Below, in pieces: positions 1 to 11,430 of a stretch of DNA of 64,000 bases (position 1 is its first letter; each line of letters begins with the position of its first letter). The position numbers and the translations under genes were made by a program. The notes below the pieces were generated by a model. The model did not search any database, was not told the origin of the DNA, and saw nothing but the letters and a program-made list of their open reading frames with translations. Where the stretch lies: assembly GCA_947247005.1 (NCBI GenBank), contig OX365952.1, positions 48,588,722-48,652,721 on the forward strand, read 5' to 3'. Source of the stretch: Spisula solida. Its lineage: Eukaryota > Mollusca > Bivalvia > Venerida > Mactridae.

Positions 1-240
1 TCAAAATAGTATGCCAAAAAACGTATGGAAGGAAAATACTAATTTTGCAAGAGCTGCTCCCCTTAGACTATGCATGTATTGTTTACATGTCGTTATTTTG
101 TTTACAAACCAACTGGGTGCTTTATTTTGTTTTCTGCCATCTTATGGTGTTTTCCACCTTTGGGCCTCATATAAATGCTTAAAATGCATCTTTCTGCAGA
201 TAGGTTGCAAAGTTATTGCTTTTTGGAAATAGCCGTTTAA

Positions 241-1134
241 GGATGCTGGAGCGGTTTAATGCGCATGCGTCATTTGTCATAGTACGTTATGTGCCTTATA
301 AATGTAAAAATGTGTCAAAATAATCTAAAATAAATCAAGTTGAACAGTTTTTATAAGTATTATGCAATAAATTTAGAAAATTCTAATCGAAATGACGGTT
401 TCCATTCCGAGAAAAATATTACATTACAAAATAGGTGGGTGGGGTAAAAAAATAAAAATATTGCTATTTATACCAAATGACTTATTTGGGAGTCAGGTTC
501 GTTTGGTAATGTTTGTTTATTGTGTGTTGATGTGTTTTCGCGATATTTACATGTTCAATAAATTTTATTTTAAGCGTTTTCATTGATTTTCTCAGCATTT
601 TAGCCACATTTAACCAAAATAAAAACAAAAATTGCGAAAAAGATACCTCGGTGACATATATTTTTATTGCATAATTTTGAAGATCTATGTCACTTGACTT
701 ATTTAACAAAATATTAAAAAAAGTTTAGGTGGGAAAAAAAGTTATTAGGATTTTATCTGGGTGCTATTTTGCTGCATGAAATATGAAGTGGGTGGGGTAA
801 AAGAGCAATATATATTAGACCAAAATTAAATATACCCTTTTTGGTATCTTGATCATGTATAACAATGTGTACCCAAACAATATTGAAAAATAATTTATTA
901 TTTAGATCTCAGACATCAATTAAAAATGTCAAATTTGAACAACACCACAAATTTACCAATTTCCATGGAATTATAAAAAATATTCATACACACTTCAATC
1001 AGGGCTGATTACCCGAAAAACGAGTTCCGTGACCTAGTGTTTTTTCATCATATTTTGTGTCAGTATAGATCTATTTACTTCCTGGCAAATTTTAAGCAAA
1101 TTCTGAAGGTGGGATCCTAAGCGCTCCAACATCC
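241..1134. mobile_element. TTAA-flanked non-autonomous DNA transposon (piggyBac-like target site)
   Basis: The stretch is bounded by TTAA at 237-240 and TTAA at 1135-1138. The ends are inverted repeats: GGATGCTGGAGCGG on the left and the complement of CGCTCCAACATCC on the right. A four-base TTAA duplication is the signature of piggyBac-type transposases, so I infer a piggyBac-mobilised MITE of about 894 bp. No transposase frame is visible inside. Part of it (about 786-885) is repeated in reverse orientation near 58985-59110. It ends about 50 bp before the CYP26 start codon, so it forms the proximal upstream region of that gene. Confidence 0.65.
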
Positions 1135-1185
1135 TTAAGGCATAATGGGACTGTAACGAAATAGAAAAGAAACATTTATTCACAC

Positions 1186-1473
1186 ATGTGTCACATACTT
1201 ATTCGTTTTCTTAAACAAAAAGGAACTTCTCTCATGATTTATACAATACTAATTTTTATATTTATCCATTTTTTCAGCGGTTCGTTTAAAAGTATACTGA
1301 CAACTTCCTTCTTATTTCATCATGTGTTGGTTCCCGGAGTTATAATGTATTTATGCTGCTGTCTGTGGAACCAGTTTGTCAAAATGTCACGTGACACCGG
1401 ATGTAAGTTACCACTGCCCCCTGGTGGATACGGGTTACCGTTTATCGGCGAGACTTTACACATCCTTATATGG
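1186..1473 (+). CDS. CYP26: CYP26 coding exon 1: membrane anchor and proline hinge
   Basis: Codes for residues 1-96. The donor is ATATGG|GTAAGT, phase 0. The segment is strongly hydrophobic, then basic, then LPLPPGG, as in microsomal P450s. Methionines at 1186, 1234 and 1345 are all in frame. I chose 1186 because it is the first after an in-frame stop and gives a normal family length. Confidence 0.8.
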
Positions 1474-4400
1474 GTAAGTTACGTTACTCATACGTTACTA
1501 ATACATGTAATGCCGCAAACTAGTAATCTCGGCTTTAACGCATTGTAATAACACAGTGTATAAACGTGTCAACTTCCGGTTATTGCAATAAGTCATACAC
1601 ATTAAATTGTATAGTCTCACAATAAGTCATACAGTGACCGGAAATGACAGAACAAGTTGAATTGTACAGTATCCTAATACGTCATACAATGTCAAGGTTT
1701 ATACGCTACGAATAGACCTATGACACAATAATGAGCCTTCCTAGAGTATATATTGACCGAATAATATGGACATAGCCGATGTTTCACGATTGGTTATGCC
1801 AATATTGCAATTTTGTTTCTAGTTTCATGCTCCTGTTTAATATATAAGAATTAGTGCAAGGTACAAACAATGTTCAATATTTTGAAAAAAAAACGAAACA
1901 ATTGTTTGCGTATGGTACGATTGTGACATACATGACCTATTGTATTTGGTTAATTGCTGTCATAAGCGTCTATTGTATCGTTATTATTTTGAAGTTTGTA
2001 CTTTACAGGGGAGTTCCTATTTTTCCAAGAAGCGGGAAACATACGGTAACGTGTATAAGACACATATACTTGGTGCTCCAACAATTCGTATTATAGGACC
2101 GGACAATGTCAAGCAGATTCTCCGTGGTGAGAACACGATAGTACAGGCGCAGTGGCCGGCTAGCACGTATATGCTGCTCGGTGAAGGATGTCTATCACAG
2201 ACTACAGGTTATTGTCATCACGTTAGAAAGAAGGCAATCAGCAAGGCGTTCACGTTCCAAGCAATGTGTCGCTACCTTCCTGTGATACAGGATGTTACAC
2301 GGAGGTATATCACAGATTGGTGTTCTCAGAGGAGGATTATGGGACACCACGCGCTGAAGATCATGACGTTTGACCTTGCATGTCGTCTGCTGCTTGGTTT
2401 CCATGGTAGTGACGTAGAATGTAAGGAATTAGCAGACGTGTTTGAAGTTTTTACAGCGAATATCTTCAGTGTACCTATAAGGATTAAAGGTCTAGGGTTT
2501 GATAAGGTAAGAACAGTTTTACATTATGATCGGGTTTCGATCTAGAACGATTCTTGTATTGAACTACTCCATGTCGGTAGTCATATATTTCATTACTTGC
2601 ATATCAAGAATACTATTTGAAATATTATTTCGCTACAAAGCTATAAGTGCCGTTTGGAAGCCATAAAAATGAAAATGTAGTCAGTGTTGTTAGTCGTATC
2701 CACCGATAACTGACGTGGTGTGATGTAGGTAGTTACATTGATATACACAACATGTACTGGTTATTTCATGTGTTTGAGCAACCCATTATTCGGTGGGAGT
2801 TGGGTTGCAATAGCCGAGTGGTACATTGCGTCTGTACTTCCTGTTGCTTGGCACTGATGGCGTCGCACATTATAGGTTCGAATCCCACCTATAGGTATTA
2901 ACTTTTATACATGTACCCAATATATGTCAAAGTTACGTTTTGCGTTTCCTCAGTTTTGTAACATTTGCTCAGCACGATACTTGAACGTCTGTTATGAACA
3001 AAACATAAGTGTCCGTCTTTTATGCATAATCATTGCATCGCCAGATGCGTGCATGTCTTTTGTACGTACTCATTGCTCCGACATACTGCATAATTTAACT
3101 ATTGTTCCACCTGATGTTTGTTTAAGTTTTAACGGTAAGCATTGCTCCATCGGAGATGACTCCGCCCTGTTATTCTATTGGGTATACAAGGTCGGTTTAC
3201 GACTAACCTGTACGGCATTTTATTAAATTATGTTTCTCCTATGGTGTTACTATAATTACAGTCAATTTAATAAAATTATTAAATGAAATGGGTTTTATGT
3301 GTGAAAATAATATATTTTAATGTTGCAAAAAGGTGAAAGTCATCAGAAAATCATAGCGATATACTGCTGTGGTATATAAAGGTGAATTCTACACTGAATA
3401 AAAATAATCAGATGACTACATTACGTAATGTAATAAATTAAGATTGCCACGCCTTCGCCTGTCGACTTTGAGTAGTCTTCTGTTGCTGTTGGCAGAGCAT
3501 GCCAGTAATGGTTAATATGTAATTTCAATTGATATTATTTAATCAAACCATTAAATGACGTCAAAAATTGTTGTTTGACAAGTTTTGTGGTGTTAATAAA
3601 AGTTGTACATGTATATTAGGGAGAAAATGACTAATTTTTATTTCCGTCTCTATCTAATTCTTTATTTTATTAGTTCTTTATCATAGTTATTTTAAATGCT
3701 AGACAATCGTGAAAGCCATTTGCGTTTGACCCCGGTAAATATACATCGTGTATAGATTCTAGGACACGCCTTTGTTATAAGTCTGAATTATAAGTCCAGC
3801 TACGTTCGCGTGAAAGTAACAAATTACGTATCCGCCAATTTGACGGTTAAACATTAACTGTACAATTTCAGGCACTAACAGCGCGAGAGAAGTTGTTGAA
3901 GAAGATTGACGATGTCATCGAATCACGAGAAGACGACAATAATGGTTCGGATGTTCTCAGTGCTATACTAAACGCACGTGGTTCAGAGAACCTTTCAGTT
4001 AACGATGTGAAGAACCTTTGTCTAGAACTCTTGTTTGCCGGACATGAAACCACTACCAGTGCCACGTGTTCGCTCGTGTACCACCTTGCCAAGAATCCTG
4101 ACATTGTTCAGAAATTACATGACGAGTTTGAAACATTTGGTATGCTGGACGATGTTGAAATAGATTTACAGGACTTGAATCAACTAAGTTATCTGAACAA
4201 TGTGGTTAAAGAGGTTCTCAGGATCAGCCCTCCAATTGGTGGTGGATTTAGGAAAGCTTTGCAGACATTTGAAATCAATGTAAGTACAAGGCTCGATCCA
4301 AAATTTCTAAGACTTTCGTTTTTCCATAATTGTTTTAAGAAATTACTTTATGAAATTGTGACTTGAAACTTTTAATGGCGGTACGAGTATATACTGCTTT

Positions 4401-5937
4401 GAATGTTTATTTTGCTGGCAAATTATAAACCATACTCTTGCTGTACTGTACAAATGCTGACGTTTTCGTCTGCAAACTGTTGTAAAAAGTAAAATTTTAT
4501 TAAGTAGAACGTTTCGTACTATTTTCCATATCTTGTACATTAATTTCGGACATAATTTCTTCAATCAATCCGGAAGTTGCTTTAACCAGTCAGTCTATTG
4601 TGTGTAACATCACATGTCAGTGTTAACATTGTTAGGTGGGTTATTGTGTGTAACACCACATGTCAGTGTTAACATTGTTAGGTGGGTTATTGCGTGTAAC
4701 ATCACATATCAGTGTTAACATTGTTAGGTGGGTTATTGTGTGTAACACCACATGTCAGTGTTAACATTGTTAGGTGGATTATTGTGTGTAACACCACATG
4801 TCAGTGTTAACATTGTTAGGAGGGTTATTGTGTGTAACACCACATATCAGTGTTAACATTGTTAGGTGGGTTATTGTGTGTAACATCACATGGCAGTGTT
4901 AACATTGTTAGGTGGGTTATTGTGTGTAACATCACATGTCAGTGTTAACATTGTTAGGTGGGTTATTGTGTGTAACATCACATGTCAGTGTTAACATTGT
5001 TAGGTGGGTTATTGTGTGTAACATCACATATCAGTGTTAACATTGTTAGGTGGGTTATTGTGTGTAACATCACATGTCAGTGTTAACATTGTTAGGTGGG
5101 TTATTGTGTGTAACATCACATGTCAGTGTTAACATTGTTAGGAGGGTTATTCATTGCCTATGGTCATGTCCTCCATGCGCTAGTTGAGAGTCGAACTCCC
5201 CACCACTTTACGACTTTAATGTCAAGGGTGATCACTGCATAGGAGTTTGACATAACAATGGCTATGTCAAATATCTATTGCACGATTTATGATCGTATTT
5301 ATGACAGAAATTCTTTTTTAAAACCGGCATAAATTCAGTCCAGAACAAAACATGTTCTTAATTGGCCAAAGGCATATTATTTGCCGATTTTGCTAATAAA
5401 ACTTGACTTGCCTTAATTATAAGTTCACCGTATCAGCAATGGTTTATTTTATTTGGCAGTTATTGATTTGGTATTCTTGAAATATGAGATCAATGTTTAT
5501 TGCTATATCAACTGTTTTGTATTTAGGTTGTCCGGTATGCTCTTCATAAAGACTGGTATTTTATAACGCACGTTATTAGAAGTAATGCATGGATGTGTTA
5601 AATTTTCCAGGGTTATCAAGTCCCGAAAGGTTGGACTGTTGCCTATGCAATTAGGGATACACAAGAGACTTCCATGTATTTCGGAAACACGGACAAGTTC
5701 AATCCAGACCGTTGGGACGATGTTTCTACAGTGAACAGTCGGTACCATTACTTACCATTCGGGGGTGGTAGGCGTGTATGTGTTGGCAAAGATTTAGCGA
5801 GGATGATTTTAAAATCATTTGCATTTGAACTGGTTCGTGGTTGCAAATGGAACTTGGAAAATGATGGAACAAGTTTTACTAAGTTCCCGATGCCTACCCC
5901 TGTCGATGGACTACCATTGATATTTGAAGCCAAGTAA
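1186..5937 (+). CDS. CYP26: CYP26-type cytochrome P450, four coding exons (gene span)
   Basis: Coding exons are 1186-1473, 2009-2506, 3872-4279 and 5611-5937. All junctions are GT-AG and phase 0, giving 506 codons plus TAA. Visible P450 landmarks: hydrophobic N-terminal anchor (about residues 15-65), proline-rich LPLPPGGYGLPFIGETL hinge (about 75-91), WPAS and GCLS in exon 2, I-helix AGHETT at 318-323, ExxR (EVLR) at 376-379, and heme loop FGGGRRVCVG with the cysteine ligand at residue 455. The hinge, WPAS and PPIGGGFR segments are typical of CYP26, the family that 4-hydroxylates retinoic acid at the ER membrane. Length fits the family (about 500). An in-frame TAG at 1162-1164 makes 1186 the first usable ATG. 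A good acceptor (ending 1278) inside exon 1 leaves a shorter start possible. No clear paired retinoic-acid response element was seen upstream. Confidence 0.9.
2009..2506 (+). CDS. CYP26: CYP26 coding exon 2: helices B to G region
   Basis: The acceptor is TTTACAG|GGGAGT and the donor GATAAG|GTAAGA. The exon is 166 codons, phase 0 at both ends. It carries YGNVYKTH, GPDNVKQIL, WPAS, GCLS and RKKAISKAF, which line up with the substrate-pocket half of CYP26 proteins. Confidence 0.9.
2806..2898 (+). repeat. tRNA-like sequence in CYP26 intron 2 (SINE head candidate)
   Basis: An A-box-like TAGCCGAGTGGTA is followed about 55 bases later by a B-box-like GGTTCGAATCCC. The T-arm stem and acceptor do not pair like a functional tRNA, so this is more likely a tRNA-derived SINE head or relic than a tRNA gene. 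Confidence 0.5.
2899..3871 (+). other. CYP26 intron 2 remainder, no gene seen
   Basis: AT-rich intron sequence. No conserved reading frame, repeat array or RNA gene was recognised apart from the upstream tRNA-like segment. Confidence 0.5.
3872..4279 (+). CDS. CYP26: CYP26 coding exon 3: I-helix and ExxR
   Basis: Acceptor ACAATTTCAG|GCACTA, donor ATCAAT|GTAAGT, 136 codons, phase 0 both sides. It holds the oxygen-binding I-helix AGHETT and the EVLR of the K-helix, followed by ISPPIGGGFRKAL, a segment characteristic of the CYP26 substrate channel. Confidence 0.92.
4596..5150. repeat. Minisatellite, 46-bp unit, about 12 copies, CYP26 intron 3
   Basis: The unit is TTATTGTGTGTAACAC followed by CACATGTCAGTG, TTAACATTGTTAGG and TGGG, repeated with few changes (C/T in AACAYCACA, A/G in CATRTCAG, A/T in GGWGGG). 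Each unit contains the perfect 11-base palindrome TAACATTGTTA and a looser one around CATG. Confidence 0.95.
5611..5937 (+). CDS. CYP26: CYP26 coding exon 4: PxRW and heme-binding loop, stop
   Basis: Acceptor AATTTTCCAG|GGTTAT; 108 codons then TAA at 5935-5937. It contains FNPDRW and the heme loop FGGGRRVCVG, with cysteine 455 as the iron ligand. The C-terminal PTPVDGLP matches the CYP26 tail. No AATAAA was seen within about 100 bases of the stop. Confidence 0.93.
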   Translation, partial: GYQVPKGWTVAYAIRDTQETSMYFGNTDKFNPDRWDDVSTVNSRYHYLPFGGGRRVCVGKDLARMILKSFAFELVRGCKWNLENDGTSFTKFPMPTPVDGLPLIFEAK

Positions 5938-6263
5938 TGAACATTGCAGTGTGTGTGTATTTGTGTTTTATATTCATGGCCAGTAATTTGTTTTGTAAAT
6001 TATTTTTGTACATAAATGATAATTCTCAGTAAAGATTGGTGTTTTCAAACCACCAAATCACTTTCCGTTACATTACGTTTTGGTCATATTCCCAAAACGT
6101 GTTGAAAGACGTTTTGAGTTGATTGTTTTGGTCCTCTGACCCATAAAAACCAACAGCAAAACTAATACTATAATTGTAATTCATTCGCGTTGTCTTTTTG
6201 TCTAGTTTTATTGAAAGATGGAATGTACCCGGTGTCAGGTGTGTTTAGTTTAATGCGTTTTAT
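5938..6263. other. CYP26 3' flank
   Basis: Probable 3' UTR and flank. Nothing else recognised. Confidence 0.4.
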
Positions 6264-6900
6264 TAGCTCGCTTGTCAGGTAGTGTGAGCTTTTTTGATCG
6301 CTTTTTCCGTCGTCCGTCCGTCCACGATTTTGTGTGAACACTAGTTTCTACAAATTTAGCCTAATTTTTATGAAACGTTTTCACAATGACCACCTCTACA
6401 AAATATAATTTCCTTTTGAAATTGTGTCGTCCGGGGTCAAAAACTAGGTTTATAGGTAAATTCACAGGAAAGCCATGTGAACACACTAGAATTCACAATT
6501 TTAGCCTACTCTTGGTGAGACTTGGTAATCATTTGTACACAATATGCGTATCTTTCGATATTGGGTCACCCGGTATCAAAATTAGGTCACTAGGTCAAAT
6601 CACACGACAACCTTGTAAAAACGCTCGAGGTCACACTTTTTGCCTTATACTAGTACTTGTTATACCTGTCTCACAGTCTGGGAAACCGTGTATGCAACAC
6701 CGAAGATATCCATGCCAGTTTCCGCCACTCATCCCGGTTCTCTGCTACCCTTAGACACTCGCTACATTTTTTGCCTAATATTTATAAAACACACTGAACG
6801 ACCCATTTATGAATCGTTGTCACAATGACCATCTGTACATAACATGGGTCCATTTCGACATCGTGTCATATAGGGTAAAAAACTGGTGAGCGTTTTAAGG
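6264..6900 (-). repeat. GTGAGCT-family interspersed repeat
   Basis: It begins with TAGCTCGCTTGTCAGGTAG and GTGAGCTTTTTTGATCGC followed by CGTCCGTCCGTCC. The body is made of short segments with 'GTCACAATGACCA' and 'AGGTCAAA' phrases. It ends near GGTGAGCGTTTTAAGG. The same head, in the opposite orientation, closes the repeats at 35651-36895 and 53495-54720. No coding frame. Confidence 0.6.
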
Positions 6901-7126
6901 CCATCTTGAACTGTTGACGCAAGGTTTAGTACATACGATGTAATTACTCGGTGAAGTCTTTTTTATTTTTGTATTTATTTGTTGTTTCTTTTTGTTGTTA
7001 AGCGTAATATAATAATATGCACAATAAATATTGCTTTATTTCATAGTTTGAGTTAATGTCTTATAAAGATTTGGTAAGTTTGACATTATTGATTTACGAG
7101 TTGTTAAAGAAAGTAATTCCACATGG

Positions 7127-7704
7127 CTAGTATGTTAGTCATGTACATACTACAGTACGGAGAATTTGACATGATCATCGACCTTTTAGTAGCATAATTT
7201 AACAGCTGATCTGATTATTGTCTATATTTATTACACTGGCTGTATGTTTTCAGAAGCGGGAAGTATCACGAAGACTATCGATGTGTAATACAAACAAGAA
7301 AATATACAGACCACACCGTACAACCCGTTGCGTGTAAGGCAGCACTGTTACCAGAAAACTGTTTTTTTTAGATTAATATAGCATCTGTGGGCTCATAAAT
7401 TGTATATTCTAATTGTTTATTCATTGTGTCAAACGATAAATGTAAGATATATGTAACTCTCAAAGACAACGAAAAACACTTAAAAAACAACAAAAACGTA
7501 CCCTACTGAAGTCTTGAACTGCATTACAAAAACAGAGCTGCATTACACGCAACTGGTTGTACAGTGTGAAGAACCGATATTGCATTTTTTTGCTCGCGGG
7601 AATTGATATATTCAACGAAAGGGCCTTGAATATATTCATGCATAAAGGTCAGGATCAGGTCAAATTCTCCGTGCTATACCATACCGTAGCATGCTGACGA
7701 CCTA
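7127..7704. mobile_element. Nested foldback (inverted-repeat) element
   Basis: The outer arms share ACGGAGAATTTGAC (about 7155-7170) with its complement GTCAAATTCTCCGT (about 7659-7673). Inner arms share GTACAACCCGTTGCGTGTAA (about 7318-7337) with its near-complement TTACACGCAACTGGTTGTAC (7543-7562). No frame for a transposase, so a non-autonomous foldback MITE is likely. Confidence 0.6.
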
Positions 7705-8264
7705 GTCTGGAAGAAGAACACGTTTATTTCAGTTAACGCTATGTTCAATACACTTAAACATTAGACCATTATGGTCAATGTCCAAAACAATTATGCACAC
7801 AAAAATAGTTGCTACACTCTACGTTACCGTACCAGATAAAGAATTAAACCTAATTAAACCACCAACCATCAAACATCTCCATTATGGACGTTATATGGCC
7901 TAAATAACAGTATTTCAGTCATATGGTACTGTTTTATCAATGCAGTTACGGAAAACTTTAATTTACGATCAAATTTAAATTCTTCATAATACTTTTATCA
8001 CTGTGTGGTTAATATGGATGCAATACTAGTAAATATTAAGTTAATGAATTTCTACAAACCATATCTTTACCATATTTGCCGTTGTTAAAGAAATACAAAC
8101 AATTTAAATTACGTAACTTTAAGACTATCGTAAGTGCTTTGATAAAACAGTACAATAGAGATTATCCAGAGTCACATTGTGCTCACACCGGGCTAACCAA
8201 CATTTACCGGAAGCTAAGTACATGTATACTTAGCGTCAGGCAATGGAAACAAGCCAGTACCATG
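7705..8264. other. Intergenic, no gene seen
   Basis: AT-rich sequence with no recognised coding, RNA or repeat feature. Confidence 0.4.
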
Positions 8265-8345
8265 ATATTTCGTAGTCTGGGATTGAACCAAAGACCTCTC
8301 GCACTCGAAGCGGACGCTCGACCACAAGACTTTCAAGGCGTATAG
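8265..8345 (-). repeat. tRNA-like sequence (SINE head candidate)
   Basis: On the minus strand an A-box-like TTGTGGTCGAGCG is followed by a B-box-like GGTTCAATCCC about 40 bases later. Flanks do not form a convincing acceptor stem, so I call a tRNA-derived repeat rather than a tRNA. Confidence 0.45.
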
Positions 8346-8808
8346 TTTACACCAGATAGGCATGTGTACAAAACGCGGAATTTTGGTATATGTAAGTTTA
8401 GATGTTTTGATTATAATTGATGGTAAGAAAAAGCACACACAGGTATGTTTTATAGTATTTGTTATGAGAAAATGCAATTATGTATATGTAACGAAATGTA
8501 CTTTGGTGACGTAAAATAACATAACAATAATCAATTTGTTGCGAACAAGACTTAATCTATCCTGAGTGTCATTGCATAAATAAACACCCGTGAATCACTT
8601 ACCATTAGTTAGTGTTAATCAGTTTAAACGTTTTTAAGTGAGTTTAAGATGTCAACCAAAATGCTGTATATACGGGGTAAATGCAGTTGCACCCACCTGT
8701 ACACGAACAGTTCACAGATTCTACTATTACCTAGCACTATATATAACGAGTAATTCGTTATTTTTGACTGTTTCATGTCTTAATGTTTATTTTTAGATTC
8801 AGGTATGA

Positions 8809-8866
8809 AACAGTTCATTGCCAGGAGGGCAACAGTTTTGACTGTTACACCCCTGGATGAACTGTT
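8809..8866. repeat. Short perfect-looking hairpin
   Basis: AACAGTTCATTGCCAGG on the left pairs with CCTGGATGAACTGTT on the right, with GGGCAACAGT/ACTGTTACACCC inside and a TTTG loop. It shares the AACAGTTC phrase with the larger foldback at 9162-9330, suggesting one family. Confidence 0.7.
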
Positions 8867-9161
8867 ACCTGCGCACTACGATGCGCAATATAAATTCCTG
8901 CAAAACACCCTGCTAGATCTAAAGCGTATTTTTAATATACAGAATGTAACTATTGAACAATGTTTTGTCCCTTTTGGTTTATTACATGCCGATTTTATTT
9001 GTTTGATAATAAAATCTTGGGGATAATGACAGTCTGGAATTTATAACAAAAAATATCCGCTATTAGTATGACAAAATGTCTTAGAAATATCCTTTTTGTT
9101 TGTTGTATAAGTAGAACTTTACTGTAGTTATATAGAGTAAATGTATTAGGTAATTAAATAG

Positions 9162-9330
9162 TTATTTCATGTCTGTTTTGGGTTAACAGTCAAAATTATT
9201 GTCCCTCAGTATCTGGGAAGACATTTTGAACTGTTGTCCTTGGCCTATCGGCCTCGTGTAACAGTTCAAAAGTCTTCCCCGATACCTCGGGACAATAGTT
9301 TTTACTGTTAACCAAACAGACATGAAATAA
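9162..9330. mobile_element. Foldback element, arms of about 75 bp
   Basis: The left arm runs TTATTTCATGTCTGTTTTG, GGTTAACAGTC and on to TTTTGAACTGTT. The right arm is its complement, ending ACAGACATGAAATAA. The loop is about 18 bases. Mismatches are few, so the element is fairly young or under conversion. Confidence 0.8.
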
Positions 9331-10384
9331 GTGTATACTGTCCGCTACCATTTCAACCTGCTGTTGTAACACGGGGAATAATCTTAACGAAAATGTTACG
9401 GTTTTATTCGCCGTGCTCCAAGGTTACTTCCCTTAGTATAAGAAACTTGTCGATGTTGCCAGCAGATGTAGTTTATACTTTTACAGCGTTACAACCTTAT
9501 TGTATAAAATTGGACAGTTCATGGTATACAGTGTCTGCATGTTTAATTCGTTACACTTCTCGCTTCTTATGAAATTGAACATACGTTTTGAACAAGGTTC
9601 TTTACAAAATCCAACATGCAAATAACTGCTGGTTGTAATTTCCGTATCAGCTTGAAATTTGACTTTTTAAGGTCAACTTTCCAAATTACTACTGGCTGGA
9701 ATATCAATCTCAGTTGGAAATTTGCGGTCCAAGGAAGATGAATACTAGTCTGATTAATGGCTGGTTTCGCACACCAGCTCTAAATGTGAATACCGAACTC
9801 GCTGCCAGCTGGTTATTGGCGTCCAGCTGGATACGATCTTCCAAGTTTTTGCTAACTTCTGAGAACTGCATTATATTTCGAATGAAAATTTTACACACAT
9901 AACGTTCGTAAACGTTTAACGATGCTTTGTCGTGACTTTGCATGCTTATTATTGGTATTCGCTATATTCAGATAGTAGCTTATTATTTTATTTCTGCGCA
10001 TAGCGTGTTATTACTAAAGGGAGACAAATGCAGGATAAGATAGAAACGCTTAGTCGAGTTATCTCCCTAAATAAATCCGTCATCATCGGCAAATTCATCG
10101 CAACAACTACAGCCCACATGTACTAACCACGACAAATGCAGACGAAAAGCTGAATTGGTCAGCGAAAAATTACAACCTACTCTGATAGTCTGCCGCCTCA
10201 GTCCAAGAAAATGTGGCTATATATGGCCAACAAGTTATCAGATTCAAAGACAGTAAGCACAATTATTGTCCAGCTTTCATTTGGATATCGTTTGATCAGC
10301 CGATAGGGGCGTTATATAAATCTGGTATATATTTTTTATTTATCATCAACTGACCAACGCCGTTCATAGTGTAAACCCACATTT
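9331..10384. other. Intergenic, no gene seen
   Basis: No conserved frame. The paired phrases 'CTGGTTGTAATTTCCGTATCAG' (split here by degeneracy) and 'CTGGCTGGAATATCAATCTCAG'-like words near 9630 and 9690 suggest an old short duplication, but nothing firm. Confidence 0.3.
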
Positions 10385-11430
10385 ACATTGTTGGATGTTC
10401 CTTTCATTGTTGGATGTTCCTTTCATTGTTGGATGTTCCTTTTATTGTTGGATGTTCCTTTCATCGTTGGATGTTCCTTTCATTGTTGGATGTTCCTTTC
10501 ATTGTTGGATGTTCCTTTCATTGTTGGATGTTCCTTACATTGTTGGATGTTCCTTACATTGTTGGATGTTCCTTACATTGTTGGATGTTCCTTACATTGT
10601 TGGATGTTCCTTTCATTGTTGGATGTTCCTTACATTGTTGGATGTTCCTTACATTGTTGGTAGTTCCTTACATTGTTGGATGTTCCTTTCATTGTTGGAT
10701 GTTCCTTACATTGTTGGATGTTCCTTGCATTGTTGGATGTTCCTTACATTGTTGGATGTTCCTTACATTGTTGGATGTTCCTTTCATTGTTGGATGTTCC
10801 TTTCATTGTTGGATGTTCCTTACATTGTTGGATGTTCCTTACATTGTTGGATGTTTCTTTCATTGTTGGATGTTCCTTTCATTGTTGGATGTTCCTTACA
10901 TTGTTGGATGTTCCTTACATTGTTGGATGTTCCTTTCATTGTTGGATGTTCCTTACATTGTTGGATTCCTTACATTGTTGGATGTTCCTTACATTGTTGG
11001 ATGTTCATTGTTGGATGTTCCTTACATTGTTGGATGTTCCTTACATTGTTGGATGTTCCTTACATTGTTGGATGTTCCTTTCATTGTTGGATGTTCCTTT
11101 CATTGTTGGATGTTCCTTACATTGTTGGATGTTCCTTACATTGTTGGATGTTCCTTTAATTGTTGGATGTTCCTTTCATTGTTTGATGTTCCTTTCATTG
11201 TTGGATGTTCCTTACATTGTTGGATGATCCTTACATTGTTGGATGTTCCTTACATTGTTGGATGTTCCTTTCATTGTTGGATGTTCCTTTCATTGTTGGA
11301 TGTTCCTTACATTGTTGGATGTTCCTTACATTGTTAGATGTTCCTTACATTGTTGGATGTTCCTTACATTATTGGATGTTCCTTTCATTGTTGGATGTTC
11401 CTTTCATTGTTGGATGTTCCTTACATTGTT
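10385..11430. repeat. Minisatellite, 19-bp unit, about 55 copies
   Basis: The unit is ATTGTTGGATGTTCCTTWC (W = A or T). A few shortened units occur, e.g. near 10963-10978 and 10999-11015. Because 19 is not a multiple of 3 and the unit lacks stops in register, all three plus frames stay open for long distances. These are not genes. Confidence 0.97.

Noticed and set aside
2806..2898. A functional tRNA gene in CYP26 intron 2
   Set aside because: A and B boxes are present but the T stem and acceptor stem do not pair; kept only as a tRNA-like repeat.
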